Both the position numbers and the translations under genes were made by a program. Below the pieces are notes generated by a model. It saw nothing but the letters and a program-made list of their open reading frames with translations, was not told the DNA's origin and ran no database searches. From a virus, in the IMG/VR virus record IMGVR_UViG_3300027712_000136, positions 1 to 25,360 of that record: a stretch of 25,360 nucleotides of DNA. One strand, given 5' to 3'. Each line of letters begins with the position of its first letter. The stretch's first letter is position 1. This document shows, one piece after another, positions 7,122 through 16,403 of the stretch.

Positions 7122-9644
7122 ATGGCAAATCTAGGCCCGCAATATCAAAACCTTACTTACGGTAGTTTGCTCCAGATTCCTGGCGGCGTAACTGATCAGC
7201 TTCAAGTTGTAACTGACGGTAACGGTAATAACACTGGTCTGCTCATTAGCAGCACTGGCATTAGTATTCCGGGCCTAGTAACCACTAACGCACAGAATCT
7301 TAACGGCGGGTCTATCGGATCTTTGCCATATCAGAGTGGCGTTAGCACGACTTCTTTTGTATCTGCCGGCACTCCAGGACAGGTCTTACTGTCATCAGGA
7401 ACGAGTGCGCCATTCTGGGCTAATAGTGTTCCAACCGCGCTATTGAAAGCTGGCGATACGATGACCGGCACTCTAAGCATGGGTGCAAACAACATCACTA
7501 ATCTAGCTACTCCAGTGCTGGCTACGGATGCTGCGACTAAGAATTATGTTGATTCTGTCGCTGTTGGCATCAATGTAAAAACATCTTGTGCGGCTGCAAC
7601 AACGGCAAATATCACACTCTCTGGCGCTCAGACTATCGACGGCGTATCTGTAGTTGCCGGTAATCGAGTCCTGGTGAAGAACCAATCCGCTGCGGCTGAC
7701 AATGGCATTTATGTAGCATCTGCAAGTGCTTGGTCTAGAGCAACTGACGCAGACACTTGGGCTGAATTGATCGGCGCAATGGTGTTCATATCTGCTGGCA
7801 CTATCAACGGCTTAACTAGCTGGATCAGCAACACAACTTCTGGCGGTACGATTGGTGTAACAGCGGTCACGTTTGTACAGTTCGGCGCATCTCAAAGCTA
7901 CACTGCTGGCACTGGCATAACCTTGTCCGGTAATCAGTTTTCCTTGACCACTCCAGTCACTGTTAGCTCTGGTGGTACTGGCGTTAGCTCTCTCACTGGC
8001 GTTCCATGGGGCAATGGCGGGTCTGCAATGACTGTTGCAACTGGCGCTCAAATATCTGGGCAAATGGCTGGTGTTGGTGCTGCTAATCAGCTTTTACAGT
8101 CTAATGGTGCATCTGCTCCGACTTGGACATCTACGCCAAGAGGGACAAGTTTTCAGTTCAATGGGTCTGTAGCTAATTCAGTGACAATCAATGCTGGAAC
8201 TAGTCCTGCTAGTCAGACTTATTCTCTACCAGCAGCTTATCCAGGTTCAACAGGTCAAGTATTATCTAGCACTACTGGTGGAGCAATGTCTTGGGCATCT
8301 ATTGCAACGACATCAGGTCAAAGTATTCTTGCCGGTAACAATTCCGGTGGCTTTCAGAATGTAACTTTGTCAGGGCTTTCTTATAATACTGGAACTAGCA
8401 CTTTGAGTGTTACTAGTAGTGCATCTTCTACTGTTATCAACGTAGCGGATTATGGTGCTTCTCCAAGTGCTTCTGCATCCACAAACACAGCGGCAATTCA
8501 GGCGGCTATTAATGCGGCTCCGTCACAAGGTGCAACTATTGTTTTTCCTCCAGCAAGCGGATATTACAATATAAATGGCACAATAAATTTAAACAAACAA
8601 AAAATAATTATAGATGGGCAAGGAGCAACTATAGGATGCACAACAAATGCGTCTGCTTTTTATGTAACAGCCTGGAATTGTTTTATAAGAAACATAACAA
8701 TTGATGGCACTGGAACTACTTTTACAGCAACGACATATGCTATTGATACTGGATATTTAACGCCAGCAAATCAAGCTGCTCAGTATTTAACAATATCTTA
8801 TGTAAATATAAATAAATGTGGAAGTGGTATTAGACTTCGTTCTGCATATTTTTGGGTTATAAGTTGTCAAATTTCAGGATGCCTTGTAAACACAGGAATA
8901 GGCATAAACATCAATGCTGTAACAAGCACTGGTATAACATATGCTGATATTATTGGTTTTATAACAGATACGCTTATTGATGGAAACACTACTGGAGGTA
9001 GAGCGCTTTCTGGAATAAAATGGACATCTGGTTTTGCGCCTCAAATAACAAGCTGTGAACTTGTTGGATCTCAATACGCATTAGACATTAGTCCTGTTGT
9101 TGGGGCTGTTGAAAACATAAATAGTGGTGTCTTAAGTCTTAAATGCGTTAATACTTTTTTTGATAGCCCCGGCGCATCTGCTGTAATATTTAGATCGGTT
9201 AATAACTCTACCAGTACTGGAACATTGCCAATCAGCTTTGTTAGCTTTGTTGGCTGTTGGTTTGGTAATGCAAATTATCAATACGGTATTTATTTTGAAC
9301 CAGGGACAACTGTTTATGGTTTAGTTATTTCAGGATGTGAAGTTTACGGAGCGATCAGTGGATTTGTGTTTGGAAATAATTGCGTGTTAAAAGCAATAAA
9401 CATTTCAGGGTGTAATATTAGCTGTACAACAACTGGTATAGATGTTGGAAATAATTGCTCAAACATAAATATAAACTCAAATTATATAGGTACTTCTAAT
9501 CCTGGTTCTGGCGCTCCGACATATCCTGTGTATTTTAATCCCGGCGCTAACAACATTGTCATGACTGGAAATAGGTTAAATGCAAACTATGGCGGTGGCG
9601 CTCCAACAAATTCCGTACTAGCTAACAATCTTGTAGCTGCTTAA
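7122..9644 (+). CDS. Tailspike with pectate-lyase-type beta-helix (fibre 2)
   Basis: An 840-aa protein in two parts. Residues 1-435 are fibre-like: N-terminal anchor (ANLGPQYQNLTYGSLLQIPG), the fibre motif AGDTMTGTLSMGANNITNLA with DAATKNYVD near residues 107-145, a module RVLVKNQS...NGIYVASA near 185-205, and one 'SGQSILAGNNSGGFQNV' repeat also found in fibre 1. Residues about 438-840 start VINVADYGA, then NTAAIQAAINAAP and ATIVFPPASGYYNINGTINL, the entry of a pectate-lyase-superfamily right-handed beta-helix, followed by repeated short turns (IDGQGATIGC, ISGCEVYGA, ISGCNIS). Such domains often degrade capsule or O-antigen. Active-site residues cannot be assigned by eye. From about 8540 the DNA becomes clearly more A+T-rich, suggesting module exchange. 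Confidence 0.8.
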   Translation: MANLGPQYQNLTYGSLLQIPGGVTDQLQVVTDGNGNNTGLLISSTGISIPGLVTTNAQNLNGGSIGSLPYQSGVSTTSFVSAGTPGQVLLSSGTSAPFWANSVPTALLKAGDTMTGTLSMGANNITNLATPVLATDAATKNYVDSVAVGINVKTSCAAATTANITLSGAQTIDGVSVVAGNRVLVKNQSAAADNGIYVASASAWSRATDADTWAELIGAMVFISAGTINGLTSWISNTTSGGTIGVTAVTFVQFGASQSYTAGTGITLSGNQFSLTTPVTVSSGGTGVSSLTGVPWGNGGSAMTVATGAQISGQMAGVGAANQLLQSNGASAPTWTSTPRGTSFQFNGSVANSVTINAGTSPASQTYSLPAAYPGSTGQVLSSTTGGAMSWASIATTSGQSILAGNNSGGFQNVTLSGLSYNTGTSTLSVTSSASSTVINVADYGASPSASASTNTAAIQAAINAAPSQGATIVFPPASGYYNINGTINLNKQKIIIDGQGATIGCTTNASAFYVTAWNCFIRNITIDGTGTTFTATTYAIDTGYLTPANQAAQYLTISYVNINKCGSGIRLRSAYFWVISCQISGCLVNTGIGININAVTSTGITYADIIGFITDTLIDGNTTGGRALSGIKWTSGFAPQITSCELVGSQYALDISPVVGAVENINSGVLSLKCVNTFFDSPGASAVIFRSVNNSTSTGTLPISFVSFVGCWFGNANYQYGIYFEPGTTVYGLVISGCEVYGAISGFVFGNNCVLKAINISGCNISCTTTGIDVGNNCSNININSNYIGTSNPGSGAPTYPVYFNPGANNIVMTGNRLNANYGGGAPTNSVLANNLVAA

Positions 9645-9658
9645 TTCAGGAAAACACT

Positions 9659-12600
9659 ATGTCGAACCTAGGCCCAAATGCTATAAACACAACCTATCCT
9701 GGATTGCTCCAAGTAGATGGTGGTGTATCTGATGTTCTTAAACCAGTAACAGACGGTCTAGGCAATCCTACTGGGCTTAGTTTAAGCAGCACTGGTGTAA
9801 GCATCTCTGGCGTAGTGTCAGCTAATGCTCAGAACATTGTTGGTGGGACTGCCGGATCTGTCCTCTATCAAGCTGGCGTAGGATCTACTGGCTTTGTTGT
9901 TCCTGGGACTTCTGGTCAATTCCTACAATCTAACGGCACTAACGCTCCGACTTGGACAACATTCAACGCAGGAAGCATTGGAGCTTTGCCATTGACTGGC
10001 GGTACGCTTACTGGTCAATTGTCTCTTAGCAATTACACTATCGCTAATGTCGGTAATCCAGTTAATGCCTATGATGCGGCTAACAAGTCCTATGTTGATT
10101 CAAAAGCATCTGGCCTTAATGTTAAATCATCATGCGTAGTAGCTACCACTGTAAACATCACTCTTTCTGGAACCCAGACCATTGATGGCGTTGCTGTAAC
10201 TGCTGGTCAAAGAGTGCTGGTTAAAAATCAGTCAACTCAATCACAGAACGGAATTTATGTTGTCGCCGCAAGCTCTTGGTCAAGATCATCAGATGCTGCT
10301 ACTTGGGCTGATCTCATTGGCGCGACTGTGTTCATTACATCAGGATCAACGCAAGCAGCAAGCACCTGGACCTGTAATGCTACTGCTGGTGGAACCATTG
10401 GCGTAACTGCTGTTGTATTTGTTCAGTTTGCTGCTAGTCAGTCTTACACTGCGTCTGGCGGCATTACCTTAACGGGAAATAATTTCACGCTAACTTCTCC
10501 GGTTCCTCAGTCTCTTGGCGGTACTGGATCAACAAGTATCGGCACTGGTGTAGTTTATTCAGATGGAACAAGCCTTACTCCAGCGACCGGCGGTCAAATT
10601 GCATCATCTATCGGTACTGCAACTGTTGTAAATTCAACAAACTCCACCAATTCAACCTATGCTAACAATTTGACTGGCGGTGCAGTTGGAGATCTTTTAT
10701 ATCAATCAGCATCTGGAGTTACTTCAAAGCTAAATATTTCATCTGCTGGTTTTATTCTGACCTCAACAGGAACAGGACCAGAATGGGGATTAGTTGCTCC
10801 ATATGCTACTAGATTACAAAATGGAGCTGCTGGATCTATTCCATATCAGACCGGCTCAAGTACAACTTCTTTTCTTGTTGGTGGGTCTGATGGGCAAGTT
10901 CTAACATATAACGCAACAACAAATGCTCCATATTGGAATAATCCTACTGGCGGTGGCGGTGGTCGTGTAGGTAACTATGTAGCTGCTGGTTACAATTCAC
11001 AAGGATTTACTGGGGGAACTGGCGGTGTCCTTGTTGGCGGTGGATACTCAACACAGCCGAATGGAATGTTTCTTTCTATGGATGGGGCGGCTAACTGGCT
11101 TGCTCATCAAGTATCAAAAGATCAAAACCCAACAGAATCAATTCTTTATAGTTCATCTGTACAAGGATATGCCACATCTGTTTCAGGAACAAATGTAATT
11201 AATCAAAACTGGGGATCTTATTTTGATCAAGCAGTTTCTTCTGGTTTATTAGTTGGACAACTATATACAATTACATCAGTAGGAAGCACTAATTTTGTTT
11301 CTGTTGGAGCATCATCAAATTCAGTTGGTGTAAGTTTTTATGCAAACACAAATGCAGGAACAGCCTCTGGAACAGGAAGAATTACTACGTTTGTTGGTAA
11401 TAATTTTTATTTTTTAAACAAAATATTTAAAGTTCTTAATGTAAATAGTTCTACTCAATTAACTGTTACAGAATTAGATAATTCATCAGTTTCTTTTACT
11501 GGATATTACACTGAAGCATTTAATTACTTTTACACAACAGGTACTGGAGTATGTAGCACTTCATGGAATGGATCATATACAACAATAACATTTGTATCTG
11601 GAGATCCATTTATCCCTGTTGTTGGCTCTAATTTTTTTGCTGCTGTTAATAATACAGTTATAACAAGCAATATATCTTTTGTTAATACATATACATACAC
11701 AACAACATATAACCTTGGAAACAATAGCAATGTTCCGTTTCTTTGGCGAACAAACATTAACAATCAACTTACCTCCGTGCGCGTCCAAGCAATTCAGGGC
11801 GCATATGAAGAAAACGTAAACATTTTAAGTCTTGCTAGTGAAGCAAATGGCGAAGGAAGATGTTACACATTTGAGTCTGGTGGATCTTGGCTTTACATCA
11901 ACAGTAACACTTCTTTTTCAATTGGAACTGGAGTAAAAACATTTGCAACCGGAGCAACTGCCGGAACAATTTTTGCAACAAATCAAACAGTTAGAGTTTA
12001 TAGTGCGGTACTTGCACAATATAATACTATCTACATGGATGGTACTATTACATCAGTTGGTGCAAATTCAATAACAGTTAATGTTACCAGCACAAGCGGA
12101 TCAGGCACCCATTCAGATTGGATTATTATTGTAAAGGACATGACTCAAGCCAGACCTATTTTTATAGGCGCTGGAGAATATGGCCCTGGACAAAAGAAAT
12201 ATCAAGTTGGTGTTTTTCCCCCAAGTCTTACAACAGGAAGCTCTGGATATGTTTCTCTTGGTGGAATCAATAACAAAGAATCTCTTAGATGCTATGCTCC
12301 TTTAACCAGCACTCCATATCAATCTTGGCTTGTTGCAAGAGGGGATTCTGGATCTTCTCCAACTTTGACTGTTGAAGGATCTGCTTCTGATGTTTTTTTA
12401 AATCTTTCTGCAAAAGGAGCTGGTGGAATAAGATTCGGATCACAACAAGCAAATTACGTTACTGCTTATTCAAGCTCTGCACTTACGCCTGGATTTGCTG
12501 CGGAAGGATCTGGAACAAATGTTGACATTGTCATGTATCCAAAAGGATCTGGTGCATTAAATTTATATACTCCAAGTAATAGTCAATATGTAGTCAAAAC

Positions 12601-12778
12601 AACTGGTGGTGCAACAGATGTCGGAATTTTGTTTCAAACAAAAGGTGCTGGTTTTGTAGAGTTTGATAACAACATATCTCTAGGTTATTATACCGCTACA
12701 TCGGATGTTCCAATTTCTGGTTACATTCAAATAAGATATCCTGGCGGTGGATATATTAAAATACCAACAATTGGATAA
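9659..12778 (+). CDS. Large tail fibre protein 3, N-terminal paralogue of the tailspike
   Basis: A 1039-aa protein. Residues 1 to about 280 align by eye with the preceding tailspike: start SNLGPNAINTTYPGLLQVDG, LTGQLSLSNYTIANVG, DAANKSYVD, RVLVKNQSTQSQNGIYVVAA, GGTIGVTAVVFVQFAASQSY. The rest differs: a 'GGGGGRVGNY' hinge near residue 435, a long Asn/Thr/Ser-rich beta region, a module at about 529-574 (LLVGQLYTITSVGSTNFVSVG) shared with the gp10-like protein, and C-terminal repeats of KGAG/KGSG type (SAKGAGGIRF, YPKGSGALNL, TKGAGFVEF), a common fibre-tip arrangement. DNA from about 11100 is markedly A+T-richer than the 5' third. The ribosome site is TTCAGGAAAACACT. It is probably a second, alternative or co-assembled receptor-binding fibre. 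Confidence 0.8.
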   Translation: MSNLGPNAINTTYPGLLQVDGGVSDVLKPVTDGLGNPTGLSLSSTGVSISGVVSANAQNIVGGTAGSVLYQAGVGSTGFVVPGTSGQFLQSNGTNAPTWTTFNAGSIGALPLTGGTLTGQLSLSNYTIANVGNPVNAYDAANKSYVDSKASGLNVKSSCVVATTVNITLSGTQTIDGVAVTAGQRVLVKNQSTQSQNGIYVVAASSWSRSSDAATWADLIGATVFITSGSTQAASTWTCNATAGGTIGVTAVVFVQFAASQSYTASGGITLTGNNFTLTSPVPQSLGGTGSTSIGTGVVYSDGTSLTPATGGQIASSIGTATVVNSTNSTNSTYANNLTGGAVGDLLYQSASGVTSKLNISSAGFILTSTGTGPEWGLVAPYATRLQNGAAGSIPYQTGSSTTSFLVGGSDGQVLTYNATTNAPYWNNPTGGGGGRVGNYVAAGYNSQGFTGGTGGVLVGGGYSTQPNGMFLSMDGAANWLAHQVSKDQNPTESILYSSSVQGYATSVSGTNVINQNWGSYFDQAVSSGLLVGQLYTITSVGSTNFVSVGASSNSVGVSFYANTNAGTASGTGRITTFVGNNFYFLNKIFKVLNVNSSTQLTVTELDNSSVSFTGYYTEAFNYFYTTGTGVCSTSWNGSYTTITFVSGDPFIPVVGSNFFAAVNNTVITSNISFVNTYTYTTTYNLGNNSNVPFLWRTNINNQLTSVRVQAIQGAYEENVNILSLASEANGEGRCYTFESGGSWLYINSNTSFSIGTGVKTFATGATAGTIFATNQTVRVYSAVLAQYNTIYMDGTITSVGANSITVNVTSTSGSGTHSDWIIIVKDMTQARPIFIGAGEYGPGQKKYQVGVFPPSLTTGSSGYVSLGGINNKESLRCYAPLTSTPYQSWLVARGDSGSSPTLTVEGSASDVFLNLSAKGAGGIRFGSQQANYVTAYSSSALTPGFAAEGSGTNVDIVMYPKGSGALNLYTPSNSQYVVKTTGGATDVGILFQTKGAGFVEFDNNISLGYYTATSDVPISGYIQIRYPGGGYIKIPTIG

Positions 12779-12786
12779 ATAAAAGT

Positions 12787-12972
12787 ATGGAACAAGAACA
12801 TAATAGTTACATTGGTGATGTAGTAAATGGTTTAGCCAAAGAAGCGGCGCATTATAAACACAAATGCTCTGTTTTAGAAGCCGAAAACATTGCTTTGAAA
12901 CAAAGACTTTCTAGCAATGAAACCGCAAATCCTGAAGAATACATTAACAAAGAACATTTTGCTTCCAAATAA
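12787..12972 (+). CDS. Small coiled-coil protein
   Basis: A 61-aa charged, helical protein (YIGDVVNGLAKEAAHYKHKC, VLEAENIALKQRLSSNE). The heptad-like Leu/Ile/Ala spacing in residues 10-42 suggests a short coiled coil. One Cys. The start is 8 nt after the fibre 3 stop; there is only a weak A-rich ribosome site (AATAAAAGT), so translation may depend on coupling. Function is unknown. The position between fibres and the neck protein makes a small structural or assembly role plausible. Confidence 0.5.
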   Translation: MEQEHNSYIGDVVNGLAKEAAHYKHKCSVLEAENIALKQRLSSNETANPEEYINKEHFASK

Positions 12973-12984
12973 TCTGGTGAAAAA

Positions 12985-14103
12985 ATGTCTAGATACTTTA
13001 CAGTTAAACTAATTCCTCCGCTTGGCGGCCAACTTGGTGACTGCAAGTATCAGGTCTTTCATCATGGCACTTTTGCGCCAGTAAATATTTACTCAGATCA
13101 GGCTTGCACTCAATCTATCTCATCGCCAGTTGATCTGGTTGATAACATGATTGAGTTCTTTGTTGTAGATGGCGCTATTGAATACGATATTCTTCTTGGC
13201 GGTGGAAATCTTATCCGTACGCCAGTCATTGAGAACATCTGGCAGATTGCCGGCAACATCTGGGAATTGTCTGCTGTCTACTGGCAAAATGACGACAATC
13301 TTTGGGCTTCAACCGCTCCATATGAGCTTCATACAAAGACCGTTGCCAACGTAGGTCAGCTATACACTGGCAATGATCTAGTGCGGGCAGCAATGCGATT
13401 GATCCAAGTGTCATCTGTTGATACGGATCTAACCGCGTCTGAATTGACTGACGGCCTGGAGTCTCTAAACAGAATGCTGGACTCTTGGTCGCTTGATGAG
13501 CTAATGCTCTATGAAGTCATCAGGGAAACCTTTCCGTTAGTTGCCAATCAGAATCCGTACACTATTGGTCTTGGCGGTAACTGGAACACAGTTCGGCCAA
13601 TGAAGATTGTTGGCGCTTATCTAACTTTAACCAATAGTTCCTTGCCGGTCGATTATCCGATGCAAGTTTTGAACTATGACGATTACAACGCAATTAGGCT
13701 CAAAACTCTTAGCACTAACTTTCCAGGGTACTTGTACTATCAGCCTAGCTTTCCGATTGCTGAAGCGTATATTTATCCGATTTATGCCCCAAACGCACAG
13801 TCCGGCACTTCTCCAGGAAGCATTACGATTACGTCTTGGAAGCCATTGCCAATTATTGCCGATCCTACGGCTTACATTGAACTTCCTCCAGGTTACTGGG
13901 AAGCGATTGTATTCAATCTTGCAGTCAGAATTGCTGAAGAATATCAGTTCGACATGCGGCAAACTACCGTACAGCTTGGCATTAGCGCATTGAAGCGTCT
14001 GAAAAGAATGAATCAGCGCACTGAAACATTGCGTACTGATGTAGCTCTCATGAATACGTCACAGTTGAGATACAATATCTACTCAGACGGCTACGGACGC
14101 TAA
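12985..14103 (+). CDS. P22 gp4-like head-completion/tail accessory protein with extra N-terminal domain
   Basis: A 372-aa protein. Residues about 118-372 carry the gp4-type pattern: GNDLVRAAMRLIQV, ELTDGLESLNRMLDSWSLDE, RETFPLVANQNPYTIGLGG, RPMKIVGAY, LYYQPSFPIAEAYIYPI, ITITSWKPLP and LPPGYWEAIVFNLAVRIAEE. In P22, gp4 joins the portal and forms the first tail ring after DNA packaging. P22 gp4 is only 166 aa. Here the family core is longer and is preceded by about 117 residues of beta-like sequence: FHHGTFAPVNIYSDQACT, SPVDLVDN and IEYDILLGGG, then a Trp-rich linker (NIWQIAGNIWELSAVYWQ). That N-terminal segment resembles the first domain of the fibre at 21375. The ribosome site is CTGGTGAAAAA. 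It lies directly before the gp10-like gene, as in P22. Confidence 0.75.
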   Translation: MSRYFTVKLIPPLGGQLGDCKYQVFHHGTFAPVNIYSDQACTQSISSPVDLVDNMIEFFVVDGAIEYDILLGGGNLIRTPVIENIWQIAGNIWELSAVYWQNDDNLWASTAPYELHTKTVANVGQLYTGNDLVRAAMRLIQVSSVDTDLTASELTDGLESLNRMLDSWSLDELMLYEVIRETFPLVANQNPYTIGLGGNWNTVRPMKIVGAYLTLTNSSLPVDYPMQVLNYDDYNAIRLKTLSTNFPGYLYYQPSFPIAEAYIYPIYAPNAQSGTSPGSITITSWKPLPIIADPTAYIELPPGYWEAIVFNLAVRIAEEYQFDMRQTTVQLGISALKRLKRMNQRTETLRTDVALMNTSQLRYNIYSDGYGR

Positions 14104-14105
14104 TC

Positions 14106-16403
14106 ATGCCAGAAAGCATACAACTATCGGTTTTAGGTCCAGGAGTAGAGGGTAGATCCAAATCTATCGTTGCTCAGAAGCGCCAGAATCTTTTTCTAGA
14201 AATTAAAGCGGAAAAAGATAAATCTAATCTTGTCGCGTATGGTACTCCAGGGCTAAAATTAATTTCCAGTCTTGGTAATGAACCTGTTCGAGGAATATGG
14301 TGGTGGGAAGCTAGAAACGCATTATTTGCGGTTGCTTATAATCAGTTGTATCAAGTTTATTCAAATGGAACTTTTGTATCAAAAGGAACATTAAAGACAA
14401 CAACAGGAAACGTATCCATAGCTGACAACGGTTTACAATTAATGATTGTAGATGGTCAAAATGGCTATATTTTTCAGCCAGAAACAGGCGAGTTAACTTA
14501 CAATTTTCCAGACTACATTCTTAGATCATATACAGTAGACGCTACAACCCATGTAGTTACTGTTGTTGAACCTCAAGGATATGTAAGTTTATATCGCTAT
14601 GTTGGTCAAAACATAACATTTATCACTGTTAGCGGTGATGTCCCAAGCGGAACTTATACAATTACATCTGTTCTTGGTAACACATGGACATTTGCTGCGG
14701 CAAGCGGCACTATTAACGGTACTGCTAACGTAAATAATGACAGAGCAATTTTGGTCAATGAAACTTTAACCAGCAGGAAAACGGGCCAGCAAGTAAAAGT
14801 ACAGCGCATAACTGGAGATCTTCCAGTAAATCCTATTCTTGGGACAGCAACTTATACGGTACAAGTTCCTGAGACAAGTGCGCCATATCTGATTAATGGC
14901 GTTCAATACGTTATTAAAGATGTTGCTAACTCTGACTTTACTCTTGTTGGAGCTTCATTAAATCAATCAGGAATTGTATTTACTGCAAACGTACCAACTG
15001 TAACCGCTGGTAATTTTGTTGTTGGAAAAACCTACACCATTGGATTTGTAGGGACAACAAACTTCACCACGATTGGATCATCATCTAACGTCATTGGAAC
15101 AACGTTTATAGCAACTGGTGTTGGCACTGGCACAGGATATGCCTATCAATCAGCAAGCGGGCTTGGCGTTGTAACTGATGCAGATGACTGGCTTATCAGC
15201 TATCAAGATCCTTGGCCCGCAACATCTGGCACACTAAAAGTTATAGATAACTTTAGATCTATAACAAGCTCTTACACTGGCGTGAATTTTCCAGGGGCTA
15301 ACACTGTAGTCTTTATTGATAGCTATTTTGTCATTAATGTTCCAAACACTAAGCAGTTTTGGCTATCTGGACAATACGATGGCTTTAACTGGGACCCATT
15401 ACAGTTTGCTAGTAAAGAGGCTTATACGGATGATCTTCAAGCGGTCTTTGTAGACAATGGAAATCTTGTTTTGCTTGGAACTATTTCTCAAGAATACTGG
15501 CAAAACACTGGATCATTTCCATTTCCTTTTCAAAGGATTGCTGGCTCACCTACTGACATTGGCCTTGCGGCTCGTTGGTCAGTTGCTAGATGTGCTGGTG
15601 AAATGTTTTATCTCGGTCGCACTAGGCGCGGTGGGATTTCTGTTATACGCATACAGAATTATCAGCCAGTTATAGTTTCTACTCCAGATTTAGATTATTT
15701 GTTTAGCCAATATCAAAATGTTGGCGATGCTATTGCTTTTGGTTATCGTCAAAACGGACATGAATTTTATCAAATCTCTTTCCAGAAAGAAGGTAAAACT
15801 TGGCTATTTGATGCAACAACTGATGCTTGGAGTGAGCTAGTTTCCGGTAGACAAACAAGGCATTACGCTAATTTTGGCGCTCAATACTTGAACCAAATTG
15901 CTGTTACTGACTATCGCAATGGAAACATTTATATTCTTGACCCACAAACTTACACTGACAATGGCGAGCTTATTGCTAGAGAATTAATAACTCCGCATTT
16001 GTTTGCAGATACTAGTTTTAACAAACTGCATGTTTATCGACTGAGATTGGATATGCAACAGGGTGTTGGCGTCATTGGTGGCAATGCTGGTGAAATCTAC
16101 ATCAATACTCAAAATAGTGAGATTATTGAATCACAATCAGAAAATCTTCTTATAACAGAAGAGTCTGGACTATTGCAGAAATCAATCCAGCCACAGATCA
16201 TGCTACAAGTCAGCAGAGATGGTGGGTACACATATGGTCGTGAAATGTGGACTAGCTTTGGCGCTATTGGTCAGTATTTACGCAGAGCGGAATGGCGGCG
16301 ATTGGGCGTAAGCCGGTCCTTTGTGTTCAAGTTCAGAGTGACTGATCCTGTAAAGGTAGTGATCATCTCAGCAGCGGCTTATGCAACAATGGCGGCTAAA
16401 TAA
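14106..16403 (+). CDS. P22 gp10-like packaged-DNA stabilisation (tail hub) protein
   Basis: A 765-aa protein. The start (LGPGVEGRSKSIVAQKRQNL) and 'NLVAYGTPGLKLI...RGIWWWEARNALFAVAYNQL' match gp10-family proteins, which seal the portal after packaging. The C-terminal half has the family's 'TVVFIDSYFVINVPNTKQFW', 'DDLQAVFVDNGNLVLLGT', 'EYWQNTGSFPFPFQRIAGS' and 'GMAARWS'-like (GLAARWSVARC) segments. P22 gp10 is 472 aa; the extra length lies mainly at residues about 140-380, a Thr/Gly-rich beta region with two related modules (258-298 and 301-346) of the type '(Y)TIGFVGTTNFTTIGSSSN'. The ATG is 2 nt after the gp4-like stop, and the TAA overlaps the next ATG by one base. Confidence 0.8.
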   Translation: MPESIQLSVLGPGVEGRSKSIVAQKRQNLFLEIKAEKDKSNLVAYGTPGLKLISSLGNEPVRGIWWWEARNALFAVAYNQLYQVYSNGTFVSKGTLKTTTGNVSIADNGLQLMIVDGQNGYIFQPETGELTYNFPDYILRSYTVDATTHVVTVVEPQGYVSLYRYVGQNITFITVSGDVPSGTYTITSVLGNTWTFAAASGTINGTANVNNDRAILVNETLTSRKTGQQVKVQRITGDLPVNPILGTATYTVQVPETSAPYLINGVQYVIKDVANSDFTLVGASLNQSGIVFTANVPTVTAGNFVVGKTYTIGFVGTTNFTTIGSSSNVIGTTFIATGVGTGTGYAYQSASGLGVVTDADDWLISYQDPWPATSGTLKVIDNFRSITSSYTGVNFPGANTVVFIDSYFVINVPNTKQFWLSGQYDGFNWDPLQFASKEAYTDDLQAVFVDNGNLVLLGTISQEYWQNTGSFPFPFQRIAGSPTDIGLAARWSVARCAGEMFYLGRTRRGGISVIRIQNYQPVIVSTPDLDYLFSQYQNVGDAIAFGYRQNGHEFYQISFQKEGKTWLFDATTDAWSELVSGRQTRHYANFGAQYLNQIAVTDYRNGNIYILDPQTYTDNGELIARELITPHLFADTSFNKLHVYRLRLDMQQGVGVIGGNAGEIYINTQNSEIIESQSENLLITEESGLLQKSIQPQIMLQVSRDGGYTYGREMWTSFGAIGQYLRRAEWRRLGVSRSFVFKFRVTDPVKVVIISAAAYATMAAK

